64,000 bases of DNA from Tetraselmis striata (GCA_006384855.1 VCJN01002105.1:1-64000); one strand, 5' to 3'. Positions 17,814 to 29,787 are shown, numbered from the stretch's first letter. Notes: a model not told the origin generated them from the letters alone. Numbers and translations: made by a program.

Positions 17814-18191
17814 TCACAGAATGCAATTATTACAGAGTGGCTGTGGACGCGGGTGTTTTCAAGACCACATGGGCAGCAAGATGTGGATCCGTTGCGCAAC
17901 ATTGAACCCTCGCGTGTGGGCTTGGCGGGTGTGGTAGAGAAGTGGAGCGACCAAGCATCATGAAAGAAGATCTTTCTCAGAGAAGGTGTAAGATCTATGT
18001 TACTATTTGGGGGCCAAGAAATGATCAAATGCACATGTAAAGGGCCGTGTGCCACCAGTGTGTGCAGTTGCCGCACAGCTGGTAGGAAATGCAACTCTAG
18101 GTGTCACCATGATAACAACTGCTGTCGGAACATTGAGGACCATGGTGCTGGCACTAGCGCTCAAGGCGCTGCACCCCAGTCCGTGTATTGA
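17814..18191 (+). pseudogene. C-terminal barrel and Cys-rich tail of KRBA2-like protein
   Basis: Continues the barrel with VTECNYYRVAVDAGVFKTTW, then a frame change, then the tail GGQEMIKCTCKGPCATSVCS followed by CRTAGRKCNSRCHHDNNCCRN. The GGQxxxKCxCxxxCxxxxCxCxxxxxxCNSRCH signature is very typical of the C-terminus of KRBA2/Ginger2-like proteins. Together with the barrel it fixes the family of this relic. Confidence 0.75.
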
Positions 18192-18384
18192 ACTAAATTC
18201 TATAATAAGATAAATTTAATCGAAGTCTCCCATTAATTTCACTCCAATTCAAAGTTAATTGCATCTGCTACTTAATTTGAACTTATTAGAAATCGAATTA
18301 ATCTTGCCTTAAAATGCGTAAGAAAACTTACCATATCACACATGGGCTGGATAGCGTGGATCTATGTGTAAATGGTCCAAGTAC

Positions 18385-18602
18385 CGCGCTCCATGCGTAC
18401 ATGGGCCGGTCCGTGTGTACATGGTCGTTTGTCGAGGGCAGTCCATGTGTACATGGGTCAGCCAACGACCCGTGTTCACATGGACCGTTTTCGGTTATAA
18501 CTCCATGTGTACATGGTACGGGCCATGTGGACATGGGTCAATGGAGGCTCCATGTTCACATGGACCGCTCCATGTACACATGGCCCGCATGTCCACATGG
18601 AT
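18385..18602. repeat. Second cluster of 14-bp palindromes CCATGTNNACATGG
   Basis: About nine copies in about 215 bp, with middle pairs GT, TC, GG, AC and CC and one or two edge mismatches in some copies. The order of the last copies (CCATGTGGACATGG, then GTCAATGGAGGCTCCATG, then CATGGACCG) is the reverse complement of 6345-6405. Confidence 0.85.
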
Positions 18603-19240
18603 CTTGACATATATACAATTATACCGGCAGAATAAAACGCTACATACAGATATATGTAATATGTAGTAAACATCAATGCTAACAGCAGCAGCGATAACGA
18701 CCCTGCCCTGGGTGCCACCTCGCCACCCAGGGTGCGCTGTCCAAGCAACCCAGGACGGTCATTTTTTTAATAATACAGCAGCCCACAAAAGTCTCTGCAT
18801 TTTAATGGGTGTGATTTGGGTTTGGTCGCTTCTAGTCGGTAAACCCACGCATAGTCTACGCCGTTGCAGCCATTGCGAGGATAACCATGAAAGAGCGTGC
18901 ACATTGGCGTATTAGGGCCAATGCGACGGCGCGCGCGCGCGGCGCCTGTTATGCGGCACTACCAATGTAACAAGTGCTGCACGGCCGGGCTGTGAACGGT
19001 TTGAGCGCACGGCACGCCGACATTTGGACACTAAAAACCGTGTTGTTCTCCCATGGTCGCCGAGATACATGTGTTGGCCACCCACCCCAGGCCGCGCGGC
19101 GCATGGTTTGGAGTCTATGATCAGCTAGCGGGCTCCATGTGGCGTTCGCAAACTGGCTGCCCGCTCTGCAAAAAACAGTAATATTGCAATCACGTTTTTT
19201 GATTCCTAAATTTTGACATTGTATCAGATTGGACTGTAAA

Positions 19241-19285
19241 TTAGTGCGATGGAAACCCCGCGACTTGCGCTTTCCAACGCACTAA
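19241..19285. repeat. Inverted repeat able to form a hairpin
   Basis: TTAGTGCGATGGAAA (19241-19255) and TTTCCAACGCACTAA (19271-19285) pair over 15 bp with one mismatch around a 15-base GC-rich loop. It stands alone in non-coding sequence. Confidence 0.7.
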
Positions 19286-20214
19286 TCAACAACCCAAGCA
19301 ATTTAATAAAACGTCGAAATGTTATGGTCTGTCAAAGTTACCCCCTTGTTCTCGTATCCCAGCCAGGCCAATCAATATGGGCAGGGGCGCATGATGGGGG
19401 CATGTAATGTGCCCTTCCACGCAAGCTTCCAGGCGCGAGGAGCCCTTGGACAGATCTCCACGTCGCGCGGAGCCGCGGACCATATCACCATTTTGGCTTT
19501 TCCCCTTGGATGATGGGTGACATGTGTTACAACATGCGCGTCGAGCTGTGCAGTGGCGACTTGGTTGTCGAGGGGCCAGCCCGCACTTAGCCTACGGTGC
19601 GGGCGGTATAAGCATGCACCTATGGAATCGAAGGCACTTTATGTGTGCTACTTTTTCCGAGCAAGGCGCGGCCAACGGCGCACACCTTGCAGCTTGGAAA
19701 ACTGTGGGATGATGGGCCCCATCACGGCGGCGGCATTACTGACACACTCTCATGGAAATGCCTTGCATTGCATCGGCAGCGTGCATGGATTGGGCTCAAC
19801 CTCGGTCGTCTTACCGCGCATGCACACGTCCACCCACCACCGGCAGTGCGCGGGCATATGCGACGGATGGTAATTACGCCGCCAAGCAACAAGTTGCCCC
19901 CCTTTTCATCCCCAGTTTTTCTGTGGTTTTAGCCATGTGCCAAACAATGCCATTGCCGAAGAACAATTCTGAAAGTGAGATAACCGGGAGGAGGGCTGCT
20001 TTCTTGGCGTATAGGAGGCTTGCATACACTGGATTACAAGGCTCCATGGCCCCGCGGCCCCATGGCTTGGGCACCAAGGCGAGGAAACACTCGGATTTCT
20101 GTGTGCAAAGACTTTTGTGGGCTGCTGTAAAATCGATACCCGCGATACTCGGAGTTACGAGTAGTACTCCTGCGCGATCCCGTCCCTACCTACTGTCGTA
20201 TACTCGTATGCTAT

Positions 20215-22998
20215 AATAGTTACATGAGCTAGCTGCAAAATGCGACTAGGAAACCACCCCAAAAGCCAATAGAAAACGTCCACTACAGCAATTGCGCGGT
20301 GGAAGCAGCACCAGACGAGGGTGCGGCATAAGCAGCCACGGGCAGACGCATCAAACTTCGCCGTTTGCACTCCGGCAGAGAGAATGCCGCCCAAGGTACC
20401 ATGGACGCAAGCAGAGACTCGCTGCAACAACCCCCGCCGCGTGCGCGACAGATGATGACGGAACTCAACCTGCGGGCTGGCTGGCAACAAAGTTCCGATT
20501 GAAGAGCCTGGACGGACTGACCACGCAGGAAGCATGAAGACGGGGTGGAAGGACCGCCAGGGAGGTTGCGCACATCAAGTGACACCGCGCAGATGTAGAC
20601 TACCGTTAAAGCGGATTTTCCGAGGCGGCCGCGGTGCTCAACCACAAAAGGGTAGTACCGGTGAACACCCTATACTGGAGCGGAAGTCGCCCGGTCATCC
20701 GCCGCCAGCTTGTTGTGCTCCGCCTCGGTCGCCGCGATCCCCGGGGTGCACTTAGCTGGTGCACTGGGGGTCGTTGCCCCAAGTGGGGGTCGTGGAGGAC
20801 ACGCACGCGAAATCGGTCATGTAATCGCCCCCCCCCCCCCCCCCCCGCCAGCGTCAAATCTGACGGCCGCGAGCGGTCCGCTGGGCGCAGCCCACTGGTC
20901 TCAAGGGTCAAGTCGCCGACTCCCAAGCGGTCCCGGTCGAGCACCGCCCCCGCTTCAATCGCCAGGGACGCCCACAGATAATTTAAAGCGGTATGCATGC
21001 GGTGCTTGTATAATAGTTCGCGACGGGGCAGATGGGCAGATGATCCTCGACGAAATCCGTAGTGGCGTTCCGGTTCGAGCCATCCGTGGAGCGAAGCCAT
21101 AACGGGCCAATACCACACGTGGGGCCAAGGCATGTGACAAGCGCGGAACCTCCGCGCGGGCGAAGGCCTAGCACCCGCGCAGAGGCGGCAGAGTAAGCAA
21201 CATGGGGAATCTTTCGGGCTAACTCGCGATCCACTGGAAAAAGCGATAGGGAGCCCGGCCCGCACGGGCTGTACAACCGTTGGGTATCAAATCCCCCAGA
21301 CGCTGGAAGCCAAGAGCGAGGGCCACGAAGTCACGCAAGCGAATCGCACGGCTCAGGTGGCGCTGGACAGCCAGCATGGTTGTGGGTTGATCATCGGAGG
21401 CAGTACCCGTATCCGTACCCGAGGGCGGAGCGGTAGTACCGCCTGGCTATCGGCGTACTCGTCAAAAACACGCGGAACATGAGCCGCGGCAGTAGCCGCG
21501 CCGCATTCATCCGCGAAACTCTGGCAGAAAGTATCGGCTGCGGTATGAGCCACAACCGCTTGCACCGGGCCAGCGATAGCGAGGCAGAAATACAGCGGGG
21601 CCAATACATCACCCTGGCGCACACCCGTACGAGAATGTAGGGTGGCGCGCAAAGTACCGGGATCATCCGGCGCGTAGTAGTACATGTCGCTAGGGCGATT
21701 GTACAACATCCGGAAGAAAGGGATCCATGCCATGTAGACGCGGGTGCTGAAGCAAGCCATAAAGTATCGCACCCCGGGATACCTCATCGAAGGCATTCCG
21801 AATATCCAGGAGTAGTAGTTCTTTCCCACCTGAACCACGCACGCCGAAAAGCTGCAGCGCCACCCGCATCCTCATATACGCCGTCTCACAGCCAGCTCCC
21901 GACTGAAAAGCTGCACCGGGCCCATGGCCTCCCGCGCATCCGCACCCACATGCACGAGAGCGCGGGCGGAGGCCGGGCGCACCAGCACGGAGCCGACGCC
22001 AAGCGGGCGTACTCGCAGCGGCTCGCCGGTCTTCACCCGCTCCTCGCGCGCGTCGGGGTCGGCCTTGTGGAGCGCGAAGACGGTGCCACTCGCCAAGAAA
22101 ACCGCAGTGCGCGAGTGGCACCGCCCCGCCGGGCAGCGGTTCACCCACACGTGCCACGAAGGTACGTCCAGAACCCTGATGTGCTCCCATCGCCACCGGT
22201 CCACATGCATGCCCATCGGAAAGGCGGGGAGCACGGCGCAGAACCCGCCTTTGGTCCTCCCCCCACCGCCGAACCTCATCTGCATTGCCACCCCACGACG
22301 GCGGCGCCCGCCGCAGGTCCGGCGGTTCCTCGGCGAGGAGGGGGGGGGGGGGGGGACTACTCCGGGTCGGTGGGAGCAGGAGGTCGATGGAGGCCTTCCA
22401 GGACATGGAGCGCCACAACGGCGTCGGACACCATACCGAGGCCGGCGGTATCCAGCGCGTGGCGAGAGCGGCGAAGCTCCTGCACAACGGTGAGTTTTGC
22501 CGCCCGGCGATGAGCATCTACCACCGCCGGCGGCACCCCATCCACCGCAGCATCGATGCCCCCCTCCGCAGCTTTTGCGGAAGCCGCCCGAGCCCTCGCA
22601 GACCGCCGGCGCCTCCGCCGGCGGGCACTCCGAGACGTGCCCGCCGGCAGCTCCCCCGCCTCCATCAAGTAATTGTGCGGCTCGCTGCCATCCCGCGACT
22701 CGCGCCACAATTGTTGCATCCCGCAGACCGAGAAGCCGGCGCGCACAACATCCCCCGCTTCCCACAGCCGCACTCGCCGCTCCGCCATTTTCCGCACAAC
22801 TGCGGAGCTGCTGGATGGGTAGGATCGCAGTAGCAGCCCCGCAAATACGAAGACAGCGCCTTCGGCCCCGTACGACAGGTCGTCGGTAGGAGGGAAGCGG
22901 TCAACATAAGCCAGCGTACGGTCTAGTAGGGTAAAGAGGACAAGCCGAGCCGCGGGACAGACGCTGACAGCCGTGCCTCGCAGCGGCGTACGGGGCAT
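20215..22998 (-). mobile_element. Decayed LINE with RT and C-terminal endonuclease-like domain
   Basis: Minus-strand remains of a non-LTR retrotransposon protein spread over several frames. The upstream part (22998-22357) is Arg/Ala-rich. The RT begins around 22230 (ALHKADPDAREERVKTGEPL, RPLGVGSVLVRP) and continues with ELLLLDIRNAFDEVSRGAIL and SRTGVRQGDVLAPLYFCLAI, both typical LINE RT blocks; an expected YADD box is not clear. The 3' part (21453-20215) encodes a RPSDLT-type domain like the PD-(D/E)XK endonuclease found at the C-terminus of some algal LINEs. Runs of G (22339-22354) and C (20826-20846) coincide with frame changes. Its 3' part is repeated in inverted orientation at 23629-24875. 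Confidence 0.75.
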
Positions 22999-23068
22999 AA
23001 TGCGGTAGACGTCGCGGGTAGTATGCCCGCGGATTTTGGCGGTTTAAATATGGCCTTATTGCTGCAGT

Positions 23069-24875
23069 TTGAGCCCCCCCCGCGGCGTTTTATTTCGCGC
23101 AATCGGTTGTCCTGCCAAAGCTGGTACGGGAGTACGGGCCCGTCCTCGGCCCCTTGTACGAGGCGGTTCGCGCCGAGGTGTCGTCCGTGGCTACGAGTGC
23201 TTTGCCATGGGCGCGCGAGACGCGCCGTGTATACGAGACTGTACGGGCCCTCACCACGTTACCGCAAGCAGATGTGCAGCGCGCACGCGCCGTGTACGGG
23301 CACGCCCACGAGATCTTCGAGTTACTTACGGTCGGTATTGCTACGACCACCGCTGCACCGGATCCATCAGCTGGTACTAAGGACCATACGGGTACGAGCA
23401 CTAGCGGAGGACCGCGCGTCACCACATCTCCCTTTACGGCCACTCCCCATGGAGTTGGTAGTGGTGAGGCCGCCTCTGCTGCCCAGCAATCGCTTCCTAT
23501 CGGTGGTACGAGTACTGTCAATACCGTTACTACATGCATATGCGCTTTTGTAGCTCTCAAGATACCGTCAGCCCGCGAGTTAGTGGCACCCCTCCGTCAG
23601 TGTCAACTCCTCCCATACTAGCACAACAACAGCCAAGCGGTACTACCGCTCCGCCCTCGGGTACGGATACGGGTACTGCCTCCGATGATCAACCCACAAC
23701 CATGCTGGCTGTCCAACGCCACGGACCTGAGCCATGGGATTCGCTTGCGTGACTTCGTGGCCCTCGCTCTTGGCTTCCAGCGTATGGGTGCCGCGGCCTC
23801 GCGACTTGATACCCTGCGCTTTGTACAGCCCGTGCGGGCTGGGCTCCCTATCGCTTTTCTAGTGGATCATGAGTCAGCCCGAAAGATTCCCCATGCTGCT
23901 TACTCGGCCGCCTCTGCGCGGGTGCTAGGCCTTCGCCCGTGCGGGGGTTCCGCGCTTGTCACATGCCTTGGCCCCACGTGTGGTATTGGCCCGATATGGC
24001 TTCGCTCCACGGATGGCTCGAACCGGAACGCCACTACGGATTTCGTCGAGGATCATCTGCCCATCTGCCCCGTCGCGAACTATTATACAAGCACCGCATG
24101 CATACCGCTTTGAAAAATCGGTGGGCTTCCGTGGCAATTGAAGCTGGGGCGGTGCTCGACCGGGACCACTCGGGAGTCGGCGACTTGACCCTTGAGACAA
24201 GTGGGCTGCGCCCAGCGGACCGCTCGCGGCCGTCAGATTTGACGGTGGCGGGGTGGGGGGGGGGGTGCGATTACATGACCGATTTTGCGTGCGTGTCCTC
24301 CATGACCCCCACTTGGGGCAACGCCCCCCGCTGGTGCACCCTTGGGATCGCGGCGACCGAGGCGGAGCACAACAAGTTGGCGGCGGACGACCGGGCGTCT
24401 TTCGCTCAAGTGTAGGGTGTTCACCGGTACTACCCTTTTGTGGTTGAGCACCGCGGCCGCCTCGGAAAATCCGCTTTAACGGTAGTCTACATCTGCGCTG
24501 TGTTACCTGCCGTGCGCAACTTCCCTGGCGGTCCTTCCACCCCGACTTTCATGCTTCCTGCGTGGTCAGTCCGTCCAGGCTCTTCAATCGGAACTTTGTT
24601 GCCAGCCAGCCCGCAGGTTGAATTCCGTCATCACCTGTCGCGCACGCGGCGGGGGTTGTTGCAGCGAGTCTCTGCTTGCGTCCATGGTACCTTGGGCGGC
24701 ATTCTCTCTGCCGGAGTGGACGCATCACACGGCGAAGTTTGATGCGTCTGCCCGTGGCTGCTTATGCCGCACCCTGTTCTGGTGCTGCTTCCACCGCGCA
24801 ATTGCTGTAGTGGACGTTTTCTATTGACTTTTCGGGTGGTTTCCTGATCGCCTTTTGCAGCTAGCTAATGTAGCT
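23069..24875 (+). mobile_element. Second LINE 3' copy, inverted relative to the first
   Basis: From about 23629 to about 24875 this is the reverse complement of 21453-20215, with scattered substitutions and small indels. It encodes RPSDLTVAGWGGGCDYMTDF then EAEHNKLAADDR, and in a shifted frame HRYYPFVVEHRGRLGKSAL: the D...D...E-K and FxPFVVE-xG blocks of a LINE C-terminal restriction-like endonuclease. The upstream part (23069-23621) holds an open frame, PLYEAVRAEVSSVATSALPW and onward, which may be an ORF1-type fragment; I cannot place it in a family. There are stops in frame (e.g. after FAQV). Confidence 0.7.
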
Positions 24876-25360
24876 GTATATTTTATACGTGTATCCTCGT
24901 CGTGCTTATCTGAGATCCTGCCGAACGACGGCGAAGAAGAGGCGGTATACTAGATAGGATTCAGTCGCTCTCTACTATTGGTACTGGTACTCGCCCGGCG
25001 CCGCCCGATAGCCGCCGCGACTCTTTCGTACCGGTACGAGTACTCATGTGAACATTCAGCACTGCGTCGGTTTCGTAGCGAGTGTCCGGAACCTTACCGC
25101 ATGTTCATCGCCCTCGTTCCTAATCGCGAGAATTTGCAACTAGATGTATACGGGTACGAGGACGTGGTGCGACGACCGTGTCAGCAAGCTCGCGGGTTGG
25201 CACGTGCAGCGCAGAAAGCGCGTACGCATGATCCGCGCAACGTGCAGCATGCACCACGCATTCATCATCGCCCCCGCTGCCTGCCTAGACCTGTCAGGGC
25301 TTCCCGTGCCAGAACAAAGGTTCATCCCTCCTTAGTCCGCATCATCAACATCTCATCGCA
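24876..25360. other. Upstream region of the phosphate transporter gene
   Basis: No coding signal. It lies between the LINE 3' end and the ATG at 25361 and must contain the transporter promoter and 5' UTR. I could not identify a specific phosphate-response element by eye. Confidence 0.4.
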
Positions 25361-28088
25361 ATGTGGGCAGAATACACCTGGATCGTCGTGTGCGGGGCGC
25401 TGCTCGCCGTCTTCGTGGCGTTCGGCATCGGTACGCCGCCGTGGATACACCATCACGCCGTCGTGGATGACCATCAAGCCGCCCCCGCCCACCCTTAGCA
25501 CCATCTACCTGCCACCTCGCCTATCTCCACAGAAACTCCTCCTCCCATAAACCGTTCGTGCGATGCCTAGCTACTCACATGTTACATTATCACGTCTGTT
25601 TGTCGACAAATGTACCGCAGTGCTGCTCGGCGATGGTTAAACATCGGCAGTAGATGCTCCCGCCGCAGGAAGTATATATATTGGTCGAGTTGCGAGTAGT
25701 TACCAACCTTTCCGCGCCGCCAACCGCCGCCGCCGTATTACATATCTGGGCGTGGCACTTGTCGCCGTATGCACCCTATTGGTATGCACCCATCGCCAAG
25801 GCGCGCCCCTTCGTTCGCCACAAGCACTTCGATTCGATACGGATTTGGATAGGGTTGAGCGATAAGTCGAGCGCCGCCCGAAACAACGGCGCGCAAACAC
25901 CGTTGCCGAAAGCGCGAGGCATATAGCAACGACAAAGTCGCTACATGCTCCAGCCTCGCCTTCTAGATTTAGGGTTGGACCCCTTCTCGTGGCGTACCGC
26001 CTTCTCAGCCCGCGACATGTCATGTCGACCGTCAAACACCCGGCAAGTTCATCAACTTGGCGAGCAGACGAGAACGACAATATATACGACCTAGCGTTGT
26101 AGCGCTGCGAGGTAACGGCTCTGTCGGCAGTGCCACTATCAACAACTTACGGAATAGCGCATACTGTAGTCGAGTGAGGTGAGGCTCTAGATGCTGGCGT
26201 GTATCATAACGCAAGCCCCATCTCGCCTTACGCCCGATCAGGGCTCTCGCTACATTAGCATTAAAGCCACCCGCGCCTGACACCCCCCCCCCCCCCCCCC
26301 CCCCCCTTCAACTCTGCAGGCGCCAACGACGTGGCGAACGCATTTGGTTCCTCAGTCGGCTCGAAGGCAATCACCATCAAGCAGGCACTCTTCATCGCCG
26401 CAATCTTCGAGTTCGCAGGCGCTGTCTTGCTTGGCGCCAACGTCACCGACACTGTGCGCAAGGGCATTGCAGACTATGAGCAGTTCCTCGACGCCCCCGA
26501 GCTGTACATGTACGGCATGCTCAGCGTGCTGGTCGCCACTGGTGTCTGGCTGCTGGTCGCTTCCTACTGGGAGCTGCCTGTATCCACGACGCACTCCACC
26601 GTGGGGGGTGTGATCGGCATGGCTGTCACGGCCCGGGGTCTTGACGCCGTGGTGTGGTATGCGCCTTCCAGCACCTTCCCCTTCATGAAGGGCGTTTCAT
26701 CTATTGTGTTGTCCTGGATCTTCTCCCCCGTGCTGTCCGGCGTCTTCTCCTGCATCCTGTTCGGCATTGTCCGTGCCACCGTGCTGCGCAGCCAGAACAG
26801 CTACTCCCGCTCCTGGTGGGTGTTTCCCATCCTGGTCTTCCTGACAGTTCTGGTGAATGCATTCTTCATCATATTCAAGGGTGCAAAGTCCAAGCTCAAG
26901 GGCAAGATTGAGCTGGTTGACGCCATCTGGATTTCCTTCTTGATTGCTGGCGTGTCGGCCATCATTGTCGGCGTTGGCGTGGTACCCTTGCTGCGCAAGA
27001 AGATCAACCGCAAGGAGGAGGAGGCAGCCTCGGCAGTTGCCTCACCCAAGGCAGGCTGGGATGCCGAGAGTGCTGCGCCTGCAGAGGAAGTGGTCGCCGA
27101 GGCAATCCATGTCCACCGCTCTCCCCTGCACGCTGGCTGGGAGTCCATGAAGCAGATCGGCATGTCCATAAAAAAGGGCGCCAACCACGACGTCCACACC
27201 GCTCTTGATGATGACAAGGATGTGCACGAGATCCACGAGTTCTCCGAGAAGTTTGACCCCAAGACGGAGGAGTCCTTCAAGTACCTGCAGGTCTTCACCG
27301 CCATCTGCGACTCTTTCTCCCACGGTGCCAACGACGTCGCCAACTCCATCGGCCCCTTCGCCGCCATCTGGGCCATCTACTCCAACACCGGGCTCGCCAA
27401 GAAATCCGAGGTGCCCATCTGGATTCTAGTCCTGGGTGGTTTTGGCATTGTGCTCGGCTTGGCCACCTACGGCTACAAGATCATGTGCGCCATCGGCGTC
27501 AAGATGTGCCGCATCACCCCGTCTCGCGGCTTTGCCATTGAGCTCGGAGCCGCCATTGTCATCGTAATTGGGTCCCAGCTTGGCATCCCTCTGTCGACGA
27601 CCCACTGCCAGGTTGGCGCCACGATTGGCGTGGGCCTGCTGGAGAGCGTGAAGAAGGGCGTCAACTGGAAGCTGGTTGGCCGTGTGGTGATTGGCTGGGT
27701 CATGACTCTGGTCATCGTCGGTCTCACCACCTCTGGGATGTATGCCCAGGGCATCTACGCGCCGTCCATTATCAACGTCGACGAGCGCAACTACCTGGCC
27801 GAGCACGTGCGTTACAACGTGGACGGCATGGTGACCGCCCTGAACCAGAGTGTGTACACCGACGGGAACGCGCAGCTTGTTGCCACCCTCGAGTACAACT
27901 CCGAGTGGATGGCCAACATGTCCGACCCCACGGATCACCTGTACGCCCAAGCTGTCCCGGTGGAGGACACCGTGGCCCTGCTCACCAACCAGACGTTCGC
28001 CACTCTCAGCACCCTGGTTCCTGCATCCAATGGCAACATGGCTGTTGTCACCGGCGATTCCGACTCCGTGTTCTATGAGATGTCTTGA
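25361..28088 (+). CDS. PiT/PTB-type sodium-phosphate symporter
   Basis: Two exons, 25361-25430 and 26320-28088, give 612 aa. The 889-bp intron ends with a run of about 24 C, then TTCAACTCTGCAG. The first exon supplies MWAEYTWIVVCGALLAVFVA and half of the glycine before GANDVANAFGSSVGSKAIT; splicing restores the first PHO4 signature. The second signature, HGANDVANSIGPFAAIWAIY, lies near residue 360, the usual inverted duplication of this fold. PVSTTHSTVGG and PLSTTHCQVGATIGVGL are also conserved. About a dozen hydrophobic helices flank a hydrophilic central loop (residues ~245-340). The family imports inorganic phosphate with sodium across the plasma membrane (PTB in Chlamydomonas). A TGTAA signal occurs at 28295, about 200 bp past the stop. 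Confidence 0.96.
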
Positions 28089-28961
28089 GCAGCGAGAAGC
28101 AAGCCATGACGGATCTTGCGAGGGGCCGCCGGACACCGCCCCCGCGCGATCCCATGACAGGACGGTCACGTGTATCACCCCTGCCGCTGTTGCATGTTGT
28201 TTATAATAGTAGTGAGCACCTAGATATACACTGAGAAGCGTCCTGCTGTCTCTTGAGACACACGCGTGACCGTTACAACCCTACCACCTATTTATGTAAA
28301 AAGCTATCCACTGTCAGTTGCCAGCCTCCTCCTGCGCAAGGGAACGGAGTGTCCAGACACTGGGATGAAATCACACACAGCCTGCGAGACACGGACCACC
28401 CGCTCTGTGCGTCAGGCGATCAAGCCAAAATTAGCCCCCCGCTGCTGCAAGAATCTCACGTGAGGTAAGAAGTCGGACATGTCCGCACCAGCGTGTGCGA
28501 GTTGACCACACTGTGACCGAGTCGTCAAGCAACTTATCACACTCGATGTCGTTCCAGGAGGCGCAGCTTTTTTGGCTCAAAGGCACATTTCGCGGCGCAC
28601 ATGGCAGTGCACCGTCTTTGCAGAGATGCTGAAGTCCGCGAGGTGTAACCCACCGCAGGCGACCCGCGTGGATTTGTAACTTGAAAATTGAAGTTCCCGA
28701 CAACTTTGTTCCCTGGCGACCCAGGCCAGCTGTCTTACCGCCCGGCTACACGAACCCGCGAAGGTTCGGCTACGCCCGTAGCATGCCGTTGCCAATAGCA
28801 TGAAAGCTGTGCTTTCGATGCGCCGTTAGCTGTTCCTTTTTTCTTTGCTCTTCTTCTCCGCTCCTTTCCTTTCTATCCTGTTTTTTTATCTGAAGGCCGG
28901 GTCTTGGATGCAATTGCATGCAGTCGCCGATATAGCACGAGGGGCGCGTTTGAGGCGCCGT
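28089..28961. other. Convergent intergenic region
   Basis: Lies between the stops of the phosphate transporter (+) and the RING protein (-). A TGTAA motif within TTTATGTAAAAAG at about 28291-28303 probably ends the transporter transcript. No gene recognised in the rest. Confidence 0.5.
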
Positions 28962-29707
28962 TCACGAGATGAACTCCGCCACGTCCGCGATCTCGCGCTC
29001 GTGCGCCCGCTGGAACGCGTGCCTCGCCTGCAGGATCTTGGGGTCCGTGCAGTACTTGTGGTGGGACAGGCTCTTGCCGCACACCTGGCAGCCCTGCGCA
29101 CGCCCGGGATGCCCGGCACACACATGACGTCGGCACATCAGATTGGATACGTCGAAGCAGCCAGGAGCAGGGGCGCTCACACCGTTATATATATTTGGCT
29201 TCGCGGGTGCAGAAATAAGCAAAAATAAGTGAGTCGACTGAAGTACAGATGGAATATCCGTGTGGTATTCTATTATATTCTTATATATTTCAAGATAAAG
29301 ATAGTTTTCTCTCTTCGCGAGGGAGAGTGAGGAAGGGGGGGGGGGGGGGGGGACAAAAAACGACAATTCATCGTGAACCCAAAGCGTGCCTATGGAATGG
29401 ACTGATTGAGGCGCACACAGCGCGCCTTAGCCCCCCCTTCCCCCTTCCTCTTTGTCGTCCGCCCCTCCGCTGCCAGCTCCCGAAAGGCTTGGTCCCACCT
29501 TGTCGAAAGGCGGCCTCTTTATGTACTCCTCCAGACAGCCCGAGTGGTAGAGGTGCCCGCAGTAGAGCCGGTCCGGCGCCATGGACTTCTTCACCTGGCG
29601 CGGCGGTTCGAGGGGGGTTTTGCTCCGCCTCAATGGGGAGTTGATGCAGCGCGCTGCTGCTGCTGCTGTGAGTCTAGCTCTCGCTCTCAAGATCATGTTC
29701 GTAGTGT

Positions 29708-29787
<80 letters not shown>

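Larger units (their letters stand above)
7483..18191 (+). mobile_element. Degenerate Ginger2/KRBA2-like element, split by Copia
   Basis: Pieces of one integrase-type protein lie in order on the plus strand: an N-terminal piece (7502-7744), HHCC-like and integrase core pieces (15777-16065, 16184-16390), a C-terminal barrel-like region (17246-17691, 17814-17935) and a Cys-rich tail (17990-18190). The pattern matches the family annotated in animals and protists as KRAB-A domain-containing protein 2-like, which derives from Ginger2-type cut-and-paste elements. Stop codons and frameshifts interrupt it. Removing the Copia element (8045-15438, with one TSD copy) rejoins the two halves. The outer ends are not defined; I found no clear terminal inverted repeats. 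Confidence 0.6.
18192..20214. other. Non-coding stretch with repeats
   Basis: Begins AT-rich (18190-18320). It holds the second palindrome cluster (about 18385-18602), a CG-alternating run near 18925-18945 and a hairpin at 19241-19285. Open frames at 19319-19513 and 19752-20216 have no recognisable motif, and their composition does not look conserved. I see no host gene. Confidence 0.5.

Noticed and set aside
23069-23621. Host gene in the centre of the inverted LINE pair
   Set aside because: Open frame without a recognised domain and flanked by LINE remains; kept as part of the mobile element.
26261-28206. Long minus-strand and shifted frames across the transporter gene
   Set aside because: Shadows of the high-GC third codon position in the PTB gene.
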